Source: an uncultured Muribaculaceae bacterium
GTDB lineage: Bacteria; Bacteroidota; Bacteroidia; Bacteroidales; Muribaculaceae
Direction: 5' to 3'
DNA: 64,000 bases
Assembly: GCA_934667475.1 (NCBI GenBank)
Contig: CAKUMB010000010.1
Location: 17,509 to 81,508, forward strand
Notes under the pieces: generated by a model
What the model saw: only the letters and a program-made list of their open reading frames with translations
Database searches by the model: none
What the model was told of the DNA's origin: nothing
Position numbers and translations under genes: made by a program
Shown here: piece after piece, positions 9,358 through 17,377 of the stretch
How the letters are laid out: every line of letters begins with the position of its first letter
How positions within the stretch are numbered: the first letter of the stretch is position 1

Positions 9358-9365
9358 TAATTTTG
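9358..9365 (+). promoter_or_regulatory. Putative -7 box for the T9SS cargo gene at 9452
   Basis: A perfect TAnnTTTG match (TAATTTTG) lies 86 nt upstream of the ATG at 9452. No clean TTG sits 19-21 nt upstream (only TTTC at 9335-9338), so the promoter may be weak or activated. The rest of the 300-bp divergent region holds the TonB operon promoter and operator and nothing else I recognise. Confidence 0.45.
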
Positions 9366-9451
9366 CACCGGTGACACAAGGCCGACGCCGCTGTGTGGCC
9401 ACACATTAAAAAAAAGAGCGAACACAAATCATAAAACAAACTCAAAAACTT

Positions 9452-11221
9452 ATGAAGAAAGTTTACAAACTTTTAGCAGCAGCCATGGTGGCACTGGCAC
9501 CAATGGCAGCAATGGCACAGGCAGCCACACAGCCTGTGGCCCTGTGGGGCAAATTGGTGAGCGCACCGCAAAAAACGGGCATGGGCTATGACCTGGCAGT
9601 GGCCAGCGACGGCGCCCTGTATTCACTCACCAGCGCAGGCACTATGACCGATGCCGAGGAGATTAAGTTTGGCACCGAGGTGATAGGCCACGGCACCACC
9701 AACTCCACTACATCGGGCAACCAGAACCTGGTGCTCATCAAGACCGACGGCAACGGCAACCGCCTGTGGAGCGCATACTCCACAATCGGCGACCTCTACT
9801 CGGGCGGCGGCTGGCTGGCAGCGACCAACGACGGCGGCGTGATGATGGTGGTGAAGTTCCGCCACAGCAACGGCCGCACAGAGAAGCCCGCATTTGTTGA
9901 CGGCACCGGCAAGACCACCGAGCTCGACTGGGCAGCCAACGACAACGGCCGCTTCTACCGCATGGTGATGGTGCGCTTCTCGAAAGACGGTGCCATTGAG
10001 TGGACACGCATGGCCGATATTGACACCACTCCGCAAAAGAAGGCCACAACATACTCTAAAATCACCCCCGACGGATTTGATGTGTATACCGCAAAAATGG
10101 ACGGCAACCAAAACCTGTATGTGGGCGGACGCTTCCGCATGCCCATCACATTCCAGAAGGCCGACGGCTCGAAGGTGACTCTCACCCCCTGCAACGTAAA
10201 AGACTGGACCGGTGACCCTCAAACACAGAACGGCGACCTCTTCATTGCCAAGTTTGACGCCAACGGCAACTATCTGAAGAGCCTGGTGAGCACCGACAGC
10301 GCCAGCTACACCGCCATCAAGAATGTGCGCATAGCCAACGACAAGCTCTACTTCGAGGGCTACTTCCAGGGCCGCACCATGAATGGCGCAATCAACCCTG
10401 TGAAGCTGGGCGGCATTGACCTGGGCCTGAAGAACGCCAACACCGCCCTGCTGGTGGGTGTGGCCGACCTCGACATGAACGTGCTCAATGCCAAGACATT
10501 CGCCTCGGAGGTGAGCGGTTCGGTGTATCAAACCACCGCACTCGATGTGATTGACAACAACATCTACCTCACCGGCAAGACCAAGTGCAAACTCGACCTG
10601 GCCAGCGGCACGATGGACGCAAGCAACACCACACGCGACGGATATCTGATTAAGCTCAACAGCGACCTCGAGCCGCAGGGCTCTGCACTCAACGGCAAGA
10701 ACCAAAGCGGATTCATGGGCGTGGTGGCCGACCGCAACGACAACGACAACATATATGTGCTGGGCCACAACCTGATGAGCAATCTGTTTATGAAGAAATA
10801 TGACCGCAACACCCTTGCATACAAGGATGTGGAATGGAATTTGACCGACAACGCATCGGCAATTTTCCCGATGGTGGCATCTAACGACACGCTGTATGCA
10901 CTGTCGCGCGTAAGAGGCACAGTGAAGTTCATTGGCGGCGAAATTTCACTCTCATCATCGTCATTCAACGCTCTGGTGGCAGCATTCAAACTGCCCGTGC
11001 ACACCACCACAGCCATCGAGACCGTGGCCGACTGCAACGACATCAACGTGACCGCCACCCGCGGTGCTATCAACATCACCACAGCCACTCAGACCACAGT
11101 GAATGTGTATAACATCACTGGCGCCCTGGTGGCCAGCGTGAAGACTGGCGAGGGCACCACCACAGTGGAACTGCCCGCCGGCCTCTACATTGCCGCAGGC
11201 AAGAAGCTGATAGTGCGCTAA
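9452..11221 (+). CDS. Secreted beta-propeller-like protein with T9SS type A-like C-terminal domain
   Basis: 589 residues with a signal peptide (about 1-23, ending MAQA). The central part has repeated units of the type NLVLIKTDGNGNRLW, FYRMVMVRFSKDGAIEW, DLFIAKFDANGNYLKS and YLIKLNSDLEPQGS. These resemble SBBP-like beta-propeller blades, about 60-80 residues apart. The last 70 residues (INITTATQTTVNVYNITGAL ... VELPAGLYIAAGKKLIVR) match the pattern of the T9SS sorting domain: a strand, vYnitGalV, then LpaGlYi and a basic end. It is therefore probably carried across the outer membrane by T9SS, whose PorU and PorV are in this window. It is transcribed divergently from the TonB/M16 operon. Function unknown; a surface or released binding protein is possible. 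Confidence 0.7.
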   Translation: MKKVYKLLAAAMVALAPMAAMAQAATQPVALWGKLVSAPQKTGMGYDLAVASDGALYSLTSAGTMTDAEEIKFGTEVIGHGTTNSTTSGNQNLVLIKTDGNGNRLWSAYSTIGDLYSGGGWLAATNDGGVMMVVKFRHSNGRTEKPAFVDGTGKTTELDWAANDNGRFYRMVMVRFSKDGAIEWTRMADIDTTPQKKATTYSKITPDGFDVYTAKMDGNQNLYVGGRFRMPITFQKADGSKVTLTPCNVKDWTGDPQTQNGDLFIAKFDANGNYLKSLVSTDSASYTAIKNVRIANDKLYFEGYFQGRTMNGAINPVKLGGIDLGLKNANTALLVGVADLDMNVLNAKTFASEVSGSVYQTTALDVIDNNIYLTGKTKCKLDLASGTMDASNTTRDGYLIKLNSDLEPQGSALNGKNQSGFMGVVADRNDNDNIYVLGHNLMSNLFMKKYDRNTLAYKDVEWNLTDNASAIFPMVASNDTLYALSRVRGTVKFIGGEISLSSSSFNALVAAFKLPVHTTTAIETVADCNDINVTATRGAINITTATQTTVNVYNITGALVASVKTGEGTTTVELPAGLYIAAGKKLIVR

Positions 11222-11255
11222 GCTGAACAGACACTACATTTCATACCTTACACAC

Positions 11256-11310
11256 CGGGCCGACGGGCCGCCTCACAACCGCTGAGGCACCCGCCGGCCC
11301 GAGTTTTTTT
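11256..11310 (+). terminator. Terminator between the 9452 gene and hrpB
   Basis: An imperfect GC-rich hairpin (CGGGCCG with CGGCCCG outside, GCCTCA with TGAGGC inside) ends in seven T residues. The last T residues coincide with the -33 element of the hrpB promoter. Confidence 0.8.
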
Positions 11311-11339
11311 GCTTGGTAGGGCAAATTACGCTAACTTTA
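11308..11339 (+). promoter_or_regulatory. hrpB promoter
   Basis: TTTG (11308-11311), 20 nt, then TAACTTTA (11332-11339, 7 of 8 to TAnnTTTG). The box ends only 5 nt before the ATG at 11345, so the mRNA would be nearly leaderless. This rules out the alternative TTG start at 11309, which lies inside the -33 element. Confidence 0.65.
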
Positions 11340-11344
11340 CACTC

Positions 11345-13858
11345 ATGAACGTGGATGAAATAATTGAGCGCGCGGGCCGGCTGCCGGCGGCGCAAATAGC
11401 CAATAGGCTCAACAGCGAGCTGGAAAGCAGCGGAACGGTGGTGGTCACCGCTCCGCCCGGAGCGGGCAAGTCGACCCTGCTGCCACTGACCATAATGGCC
11501 GGCAGCGGCGGCACTGGCAAGACACTGATGCTGGAGCCCCGCCGCCTGGCCGCACGGCAAATAGCCGAGCGCATGGCGCACACGCTGGGCGAGGCGGTGG
11601 GCCGCACGGTGGGCTACCGAGTGAGGCTTGAAAGCCGCACGTCGGCAGCAACGCGCGTAGAGGTGCTCACCGAGGGCATTCTCACGCGCATGCTTGTGGA
11701 CGACGCCACGCTCGACGGTGTCGACACAGTGATATTCGACGAGTTTCACGAGCGCAGCATCAACTCCGACCTGGCACTGGCACTGACACGGCTGGTGCAG
11801 CAAACGCTAAGGCCCGAACTGAAGATAGTGATTATGTCGGCCACCATCGACACCAGCGCCATCTGCACCACACTGGGAGCGCCGCTGGTGGAGAGCGAGG
11901 GGCGCATGCACCCCGTGCAAGTGACACACTCGGCCGACGACTGCCCCATGCGCGAGTGCGCCCAGGCCGTGGCCAGCGCCACCCGCAAGGCCCACCGCGA
12001 GGGCGAGGGCGACATCTTGGCCTTCCTGCCCGGTCAGGGGGAAATAGCGCAGTGCGCCGAACTGCTGGGCGACGCGCTGGCACCGACTCGCGTGTATCCG
12101 CTGTATGGCAACCTGCCGCCCGAGCAGCAGCGCCAGGCCATTGCGCCGTCGGCACCGGGCGAGCGCAAGGTGGTGCTGGCCACGCCCATAGCCGAGACAT
12201 CGGTGACCATAGAGGGCGTGCGCGCGGTGGTGGACTCTGGACTGTGCCGCAAACTGGTGTTTGACCCGCGCACGGGTCTCAGCCACCTCGAGACGGCCCG
12301 CATAAGCCTCGACATGGCCACGCAGCGCACCGGGCGCGCGGGCCGCGTGGCCAGCGGTGTGTGCCACAGGCTGTGGACACTGGCCACCGAGCACCACATG
12401 GAGCAGCAGCGCAAGCCCGAGATTGTGGAGGCCGACTTGGCACCGATGGTGCTGAGCGTGGCCGCCTTTGGCGAGGCCGATGTGATGTCGCTGCCGTGGC
12501 TCACCCCGCCGCCAGCCGGCAATGTGGCCGGAGCGCGACACCTGCTGGAGCAGCTTGGAGCCATTGACGGCAACAGCTGCATCACCCACACCGGCCGACG
12601 CATGGCAGCCCTGCCCTGCCACCCGCGAATTGCCCGCATGATTCTCGGTGCGGAAAGCCCTGAGCTTAAAAGTATGGCCTGCGACATCGCCGCCCTGCTC
12701 GAGGAGAAAGACCCGATGGCCGAAAGCGGCGATGCCGACCTCACTGTGCGCCTTGCCGCGCTGCGCTCGGCCCGCGGGCGGAAAAATCCTGGCCGATGGG
12801 CGCGCATAGCCAAAATTGCAGCCGACTACCGCCGCATGGCGCACGCCATCGAGGACAACGGCGGCGTGGCGGCCACCGATGCCGGACGGCTGGTGGCCTA
12901 CGCCTATCCCGAGCGCGTGGCCATGGCCACCGACGGCATCGGACACTACCGGCTGGCCAGCGGCGGAATGGTGGCCATCGACCAGGCCGACGCCCTCACG
13001 GCCCACCCGTGGATTGCCATAGCCTCGATGCATGCGCCTGCGGGCGGTGCCGGACGCGTGTTTCTGGCCGCACCGCTCAACCCCAACGAGCTTGACGGCA
13101 GCATGGTGAATGAGCGCGACCACGTGGCGTGGGACGGCAAGCAAGGCTGCATCGCCGCCCGCCACGAGCGCCGCGTGGGCTCGCTGGTGATTGGCAGCAA
13201 GCCGCTGCACAATGTGGCTCCCGAGCTGATTGCCGCCACCATTTGCCAAGCCGCACACAAGGACGGGCTGAGCATGCTCGACTGGAACGACGACGTGCAG
13301 CGGCTGCAACGCCGAGTGGCGCAAGTGGCCGCATGGCACCCCGAGAAGAACATTCCCGACCTGTCGACACCACACCTGCTGGCCACTGCCGAGCAGTGGC
13401 TGCCACTGTATCTGAGCCAAGGCGGCCGCATGCCCACCAGCGTGGCCGAACTGAAGTGCATTGACCTGTGCGGCGCCATCCGGGCCATTGTGCCCTATGA
13501 GCTGCAAGCCGAAATCGACCGTCTGGCCCCGTCGCACGTGCAGGTGCCCACGGGCAGCCGCATCAGGGTGGACTACCGCCAGGGAGCCGAGGCCCCTGTG
13601 CTGAGTGTGAGACTGCAAGAGTGCTTTGGCATGGCCGGCACACCGTGTGTTGACGGCGGGCGGCAGCCGCTGCTTATGGAACTGCTGTCGCCGGGATTCA
13701 AGCCGGTGCAGCTCACGCAAGACCTGCAAAGCTTTTGGCAAAACACCTACTTTGAGGTGCGCAAAGAGCTGCGCCGCCGCTACCCCAAGCACTACTGGCC
13801 CGACAACCCGCTCGAAGCTCCCGCCGTGCGTGGCGTGAAACGCAAGAAGGACAGTTGA
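11345..13858 (+). CDS. hrpB: ATP-dependent RNA helicase HrpB (DEAH family)
   Basis: 837 residues from ATG 11345. Superfamily 2 helicase motifs are in order: Walker A PPGAGKST (about 37-44), motif II DEFH (132-135; the DEAH box of HrpB proteins varies at the third residue), motif III SAT (MSATIDTS), and motif VI QRTGRAGR. HA2/OB-like and HrpB-specific C-terminal regions follow; the C-terminus contains PKHYWPDNPLEAPA, the PKHpWPeDP motif typical of HrpB. Length fits the family (about 810-850). HrpB is a widespread RNA helicase of uncertain substrate. It is the only intact gene of its transcript; a decayed DUF362 gene follows. Confidence 0.93.
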   Translation: MNVDEIIERAGRLPAAQIANRLNSELESSGTVVVTAPPGAGKSTLLPLTIMAGSGGTGKTLMLEPRRLAARQIAERMAHTLGEAVGRTVGYRVRLESRTSAATRVEVLTEGILTRMLVDDATLDGVDTVIFDEFHERSINSDLALALTRLVQQTLRPELKIVIMSATIDTSAICTTLGAPLVESEGRMHPVQVTHSADDCPMRECAQAVASATRKAHREGEGDILAFLPGQGEIAQCAELLGDALAPTRVYPLYGNLPPEQQRQAIAPSAPGERKVVLATPIAETSVTIEGVRAVVDSGLCRKLVFDPRTGLSHLETARISLDMATQRTGRAGRVASGVCHRLWTLATEHHMEQQRKPEIVEADLAPMVLSVAAFGEADVMSLPWLTPPPAGNVAGARHLLEQLGAIDGNSCITHTGRRMAALPCHPRIARMILGAESPELKSMACDIAALLEEKDPMAESGDADLTVRLAALRSARGRKNPGRWARIAKIAADYRRMAHAIEDNGGVAATDAGRLVAYAYPERVAMATDGIGHYRLASGGMVAIDQADALTAHPWIAIASMHAPAGGAGRVFLAAPLNPNELDGSMVNERDHVAWDGKQGCIAARHERRVGSLVIGSKPLHNVAPELIAATICQAAHKDGLSMLDWNDDVQRLQRRVAQVAAWHPEKNIPDLSTPHLLATAEQWLPLYLSQGGRMPTSVAELKCIDLCGAIRAIVPYELQAEIDRLAPSHVQVPTGSRIRVDYRQGAEAPVLSVRLQECFGMAGTPCVDGGRQPLLMELLSPGFKPVQLTQDLQSFWQNTYFEVRKELRRRYPKHYWPDNPLEAPAVRGVKRKKDS

Positions 13859-13909
13859 ATTTGCAACTTTTTTTGCTCTCTTTGCACTATAGCCAAAGCG
13901 AAATCAGTG

Positions 13910-14366
13910 ATGAAGAAATTCATAGCAGCCATAGCGGCAATAGACCGCAGGCAAAGCCTACATCCACACGGCCGGATACACCGACCGCGCCGACTCGCTG
14001 TGGCAGCACCTGCCCAAGCAGGACGACTTTCTGGAGAGCATGGCCGCAGCGGCGCAAGGCGTGGCCGACTACTTTGGCAAAAATATAATCTACATTAATG
14101 TGATGAACAACATGAGCGTGGACTGCGACTGCGACAGCCATACCGCCGTCCCCAAGCTGAAGGACATGGGCATTCTGGCATCGACCGACCCAGTGGCCCT
14201 CGACCAGGCCTGCCTCGACTTGGTGTTCAACCACAAGGGCAAGCCTGGCGATGACGAGAAACCGCTGATAGAGCGCATCAACCGCCAGCACGGCTCCTAC
14301 ATCACCGTGTATGCCGAACAGATAGGCCTCGGCAGCCGCACCTACCAGCTGGTGAAAATCAAGTAG
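13910..14366 (+). pseudogene. DUF362 (iron-sulfur centre) protein gene, internally deleted
   Basis: A start region (ATG 13910, MKKFIAAIAAI) is joined near 13943-13953, out of frame, to a segment in another frame. That segment reads KAYIHTAGYTDRADSLWQ, continues through LPKQDDFLESM and NIIYINVMNN(M)SVDCDCD, and ends TYQLVKIK at 14366. The latter part matches the C-terminal third of the DUF362 proteins common in Bacteroidales, normally about 370 residues with 4Fe-4S cysteine clusters. The middle, with the ferredoxin cysteines, is missing. An ATG at 14040 could give a 108-residue product, but it would lack the N-terminal part of the domain. A promoter-like TTG-N19-TCTCTTTG remains at 13855-13884. 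Best read as a deletion remnant. Confidence 0.75.
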
Positions 14367-14433
14367 CCCAAAGGACTACACCCCAGCTTATTTAGCGCAT
14401 GAATTTGTAGCGCATTAACTGGCATGAAATAAG

Positions 14434-14476
14434 GCAGCACCCCCTGTGGCACCCCACCAGGGGGTGCTGCTTTGTT
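14434..14476 (+). terminator. Terminator after the DUF362 remnant
   Basis: A 13-bp perfect stem (GCAGCACCCCCTG at 14434-14446 with its complement at 14458-14470), an 11-nt loop and a TTTGTT tail. Confidence 0.8.
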
Positions 14477-14525
14477 GCGATTTCAGACGATAATACCTAC
14501 ATGGGGTGATAGGGTGAACACTTTT

Positions 14526-14541
14526 TACCTATTTTTAGGTA
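14526..14541. promoter_or_regulatory. Palindromic operator TACCTA-N4-TAGGTA, copy 2
   Basis: Perfect 6-bp arms with a TTTT centre. The site ends 23 nt before the -7 box of the porin operon, the same geometry as copy 1 at 9199-9214. A looser pair of half-sites (TACCTA at 14494-14499 and TAGGGT at 14510-14515) lies 32 bp, about three helical turns, upstream and may be an auxiliary site. Confidence 0.7.
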
Positions 14542-14564
14542 TTTTCCTTTTTTGTGAGGTGCAA

Positions 14565-14572
14565 TAACTTTG
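14565..14572 (+). promoter_or_regulatory. -7 box of the porin/imelysin operon promoter
   Basis: A perfect TAnnTTTG match (TAACTTTG). The -33 position, immediately after the palindrome, is TTT instead of TTG. A poor -33 element beside an abutting operator is what an activator-dependent promoter would look like. Expected start near 14579. Confidence 0.7.
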
Positions 14573-14603
14573 CACCAGTAAAAAAGCAAAACAAAAAGGG
14601 AAA

Positions 14604-15938
14604 GTGAAACAATCTACAATTCTATCGCTGGTGGCCATTGCGGCCATAGGTTCGCACCAGGCGGCAACGGCCGCCGACAACACCGGCAACACCCAATCAT
14701 CGGAACAAAACAGCACTAAGACCGAGCAGCGCCGAGGCTTCTTGAGCGGCCTGAGCGTGGGCGGATATGGCGAGGTGGCACTGTCGCGCAACTTCTACAG
14801 CGACAACGTGTACCGCTATAGCAACGCCGGCAAGTATAAGGACGACCCGAGCCACGGACGCTTCGACATTCCGCATGCCGTAATCTACCTGAACTATGAG
14901 TTTGGCAGCGGCTGGCGCATGGGCACCGAAATCGAGTTTGAACACACTGGCACAGGCGTGTCGTTTGAGAAAGAATATGAGGAAAGCGGCGAATGGGAGC
15001 AGGAAGTGGAAAAAGGCGGCGAGGTGGAGCTGGAGCAGTTCTGGCTTGAGAAGACCATAAAGCCGTGGCTCAACATTCGGGCCGGACACATTGTGGTGCC
15101 AGTGGGCCTGAACAACAGCGCACACGAGCCGCTGAACTTCTTCACCGTGTACCGCCCCGAGGGCGAGAACACCATTCTGCCCAGCACGTGGCACGAGACT
15201 GGCGTGAGCCTGTGGGGCCGCACCAAGCACTGGAAATACCAGCTGCAATTCCTGCCCGGCCTCGACGCCATGAACTTCTCGCGCGACTATTGGATTCAGA
15301 AGGGCGCACACTCGGCATTTGAATTCAAGGTGGCCAACAAATATGCCGGTGCGCTGCGCATCGACAACTACTCAGTGCCCGGCCTGCGCCTGGGCGTGAG
15401 CGGATACTACGGCCACAGCATCGACAACACCCTGGGCCGCGACGCCAACGGCAAGGCAAGCCGCCTGAAAGGCGCAGTGGCCATCGGCAGTTTCGACTTC
15501 ACCTACAACGCCCACAACACCATAGTGCGCGGCCAGCTGACCTACGGCCATCTGGGCGACGCCGTTGAGGTCTACGCCCTGCCTGGCCGCCAGTCGAAGA
15601 CCAGCCCGTTCTCGCAAGACCACGTGGGCAAGGCAGCCATCGCCACAGGCGTTGAGGCCGGATATGACTTCTTCTCGCAAATTGCGCAGACGCGCGCACG
15701 CCACCAGAAGATGTATGTGTTTGGCCGCTACGAGTACTACAACAGCTACATCCCCGACAAAAACAAAGAGCCCGAATATCCCTACACACAGCGTCACCGC
15801 ATGGCGGTGGGCTTGAACTACTTCCCCATTCCGCAAATCGTGGTTAAGGCCGAATACTCCAAACGGTTCTTGAAGGCGCAGTACAACGACGAGCCATCGA
15901 TTTCGATCGGCATCGCCTACCAGGGCTTTTTCAAGTAA
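14604..15938 (+). CDS. Outer-membrane porin (phosphate-selective porin O/P-like)
   Basis: 444 residues, GTG start at 14604 after a purine-rich stretch. The signal peptide ends near QAATAAD (about residue 24). The mature protein is a continuous beta-barrel pattern: GLSVGGYGEVALSRNFYS, YLNYEFGSGWRMGTEIEFEH, and an ending in SIGIAYQGFF with terminal FK. The motif FWLEKTIKPWLNIRAGHIVVPVG is typical of OprP/OprO-like porins. First gene of an operon with an imelysin lipoprotein (46 nt downstream) and a di-heme protein. Its promoter has the shared palindrome, so it is probably regulated with the TonB/M16 operon. The transported solute is unknown; iron-related substrates are more likely here than phosphate. 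Confidence 0.8.
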   Translation: MKQSTILSLVAIAAIGSHQAATAADNTGNTQSSEQNSTKTEQRRGFLSGLSVGGYGEVALSRNFYSDNVYRYSNAGKYKDDPSHGRFDIPHAVIYLNYEFGSGWRMGTEIEFEHTGTGVSFEKEYEESGEWEQEVEKGGEVELEQFWLEKTIKPWLNIRAGHIVVPVGLNNSAHEPLNFFTVYRPEGENTILPSTWHETGVSLWGRTKHWKYQLQFLPGLDAMNFSRDYWIQKGAHSAFEFKVANKYAGALRIDNYSVPGLRLGVSGYYGHSIDNTLGRDANGKASRLKGAVAIGSFDFTYNAHNTIVRGQLTYGHLGDAVEVYALPGRQSKTSPFSQDHVGKAAIATGVEAGYDFFSQIAQTRARHQKMYVFGRYEYYNSYIPDKNKEPEYPYTQRHRMAVGLNYFPIPQIVVKAEYSKRFLKAQYNDEPSISIGIAYQGFFK

Positions 15939-15984
15939 AAATTCATCTATAGAAAAAAACATCAACTAAAAAAAACATAAGGAA

Positions 15985-17244
15985 ATGAAGACATTAAAAC
16001 TCACAGTGATGGCTTTGGCAGCCATCTTCACTCTGGGCCTTGCCTCGTGCAGCGACAGCAAAGACGAGCCCAACAATGGTGGAACCACCCTGAGCGAAGG
16101 CGACAAGCTGCTGCAGGAAGTGCTTGCACAGAACGTGGACGGCAACATCAACTACACCTACAAGGAATTGGCCGACAGCACCAACCAGCTGTATGACGCA
16201 CTGAAGCAGATGCGCGAGGCCTCAAAGACCAACAGCGTGACACAGGAGATGGTGAACGACGCCTGCGACAAATTCCTCAAGGCCCGCTCAAACTACGAGC
16301 AAAGCGAGGCATTCCTGCTGGGCGCCGCAGCCGACTTCAGCATCGACCCGCACATCGACTCATGGCCCCTTGACCTGAGCCAGCTGCTCATATTGTTTGA
16401 AAGTCCGAAAATGATTGAGAACCTCGATGGTGAGGACGGCGCCGAAGTAGCCAACAGCTCACTGGGCCAGAGCCTGCTCGGCTTCCACGGCATTGAGTTC
16501 ATCCTGTTCCGCGACGGCCAGCCCCGCAACGCCGCAGAGCTTAACGCCAACGGCCACGACTCGTATAACAAGGACAACCTCGACTTCACCCAGTTCAATG
16601 GCGAGTATGAACTGATTTACGCCACTGCAGTGTGCGGCGACCTGCGCAACAGCGTTTACCGCCTTGAAACTTCGTGGAACGCCGATGCCCCCAAGAGCCA
16701 CTTCGACATTATGGAGGCCCTTGAGTGGAGCACTGTGACCACCACCAGCGGCATCTCGTATGGCGAAAACATGAAGAAGGCCGGTGTGATAGGCAGCACC
16801 TACACCAGCGTAAAGAACGCCGTGAGCGCAGTGCTCGTGGGCGATGGCGGTGCAGCCGGCATCAGCGACGAAGTTGGCAATGTGAAAATCAACAATCCAT
16901 ACTCGGGCGCAGACATCAGCTACATCGAGTCGGCCTACAGCCACAACTCGCTCACCGACTTCTGGCACAACATTCAGAGCATCAAGAACACTTGGATGGG
17001 CGGCCGTCCCGAAAGCCGCAACTCGGCAAAATCGTTTGAGGCCTACTTCAAGAAATACGCTCCCGAAATCAACACCGAAGTAGAAAACGCACTCAATGAA
17101 GCACAGGCCAAGATTTATGCAATTCCCGCACCCTTCGTGCTGAACTACAACAGCCCCAAGTGCCAGGACGCCATCGAAGCCTGCCAAAAGGTGACAAACG
17201 CACTGAACAAGGCTAACGACTTTATTCAGAACACCAACAAGTAA
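15985..17244 (+). CDS. Imelysin family lipoprotein (peptidase M75-like, EfeO-type fold)
   Basis: 419 residues. Lipoprotein signal with lipobox LASC (Cys22). The imelysin domain covers most of the rest, with the family's GxHxxE motif as GFHGIE at residues 166-171 and the flanking SLLGFHGIEFILFRDG context. Imelysins are iron-regulated periplasmic or surface proteins related to the EfeO iron-binding component; proteolytic activity is doubtful for most. It lies between the porin and a DUF1111 di-heme protein, an arrangement also known from proteobacterial imelysin loci. A hairpin (17274-17323) follows in the gap before the di-heme gene. Role in iron uptake is inferred from family and context. Confidence 0.9.
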   Translation: MKTLKLTVMALAAIFTLGLASCSDSKDEPNNGGTTLSEGDKLLQEVLAQNVDGNINYTYKELADSTNQLYDALKQMREASKTNSVTQEMVNDACDKFLKARSNYEQSEAFLLGAAADFSIDPHIDSWPLDLSQLLILFESPKMIENLDGEDGAEVANSSLGQSLLGFHGIEFILFRDGQPRNAAELNANGHDSYNKDNLDFTQFNGEYELIYATAVCGDLRNSVYRLETSWNADAPKSHFDIMEALEWSTVTTTSGISYGENMKKAGVIGSTYTSVKNAVSAVLVGDGGAAGISDEVGNVKINNPYSGADISYIESAYSHNSLTDFWHNIQSIKNTWMGGRPESRNSAKSFEAYFKKYAPEINTEVENALNEAQAKIYAIPAPFVLNYNSPKCQDAIEACQKVTNALNKANDFIQNTNK

Positions 17245-17273
17245 GCAATTTCACTCAATTCCCCATAGAATAA

Positions 17274-17323
17274 GGGAGACGGAGCCACGATAGCGCGATG
17301 GGGCGCAGTGGCGGCCGTCTCCC
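17274..17323 (+). other. Intercistronic hairpin between imelysin and di-heme genes
   Basis: A 9-bp perfect stem, GGGAGACGG (17274-17282) with CCGTCTCCC (17315-17323), enclosing 32 nt. No T-run follows, so it looks like an mRNA processing or stability element rather than a terminator. Confidence 0.6.
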
Positions 17324-17377
17324 ATTTGGGGTTAATAACACAGACGAAACTAAAATTCAATATTTCACGAAACTACT

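Noticed and set aside
11807..13792. 661-codon open frame antisense to hrpB
   Set aside because: hrpB has all helicase motifs in frame. The antisense product is His/Gly/Ala-rich without domain patterns.
14040..14366. Independent 108-residue gene
   Set aside because: Its sequence is the C-terminal part of DUF362, and the matching protein sequence continues upstream of the ATG (from about 13953), so it is a remnant rather than a complete gene.
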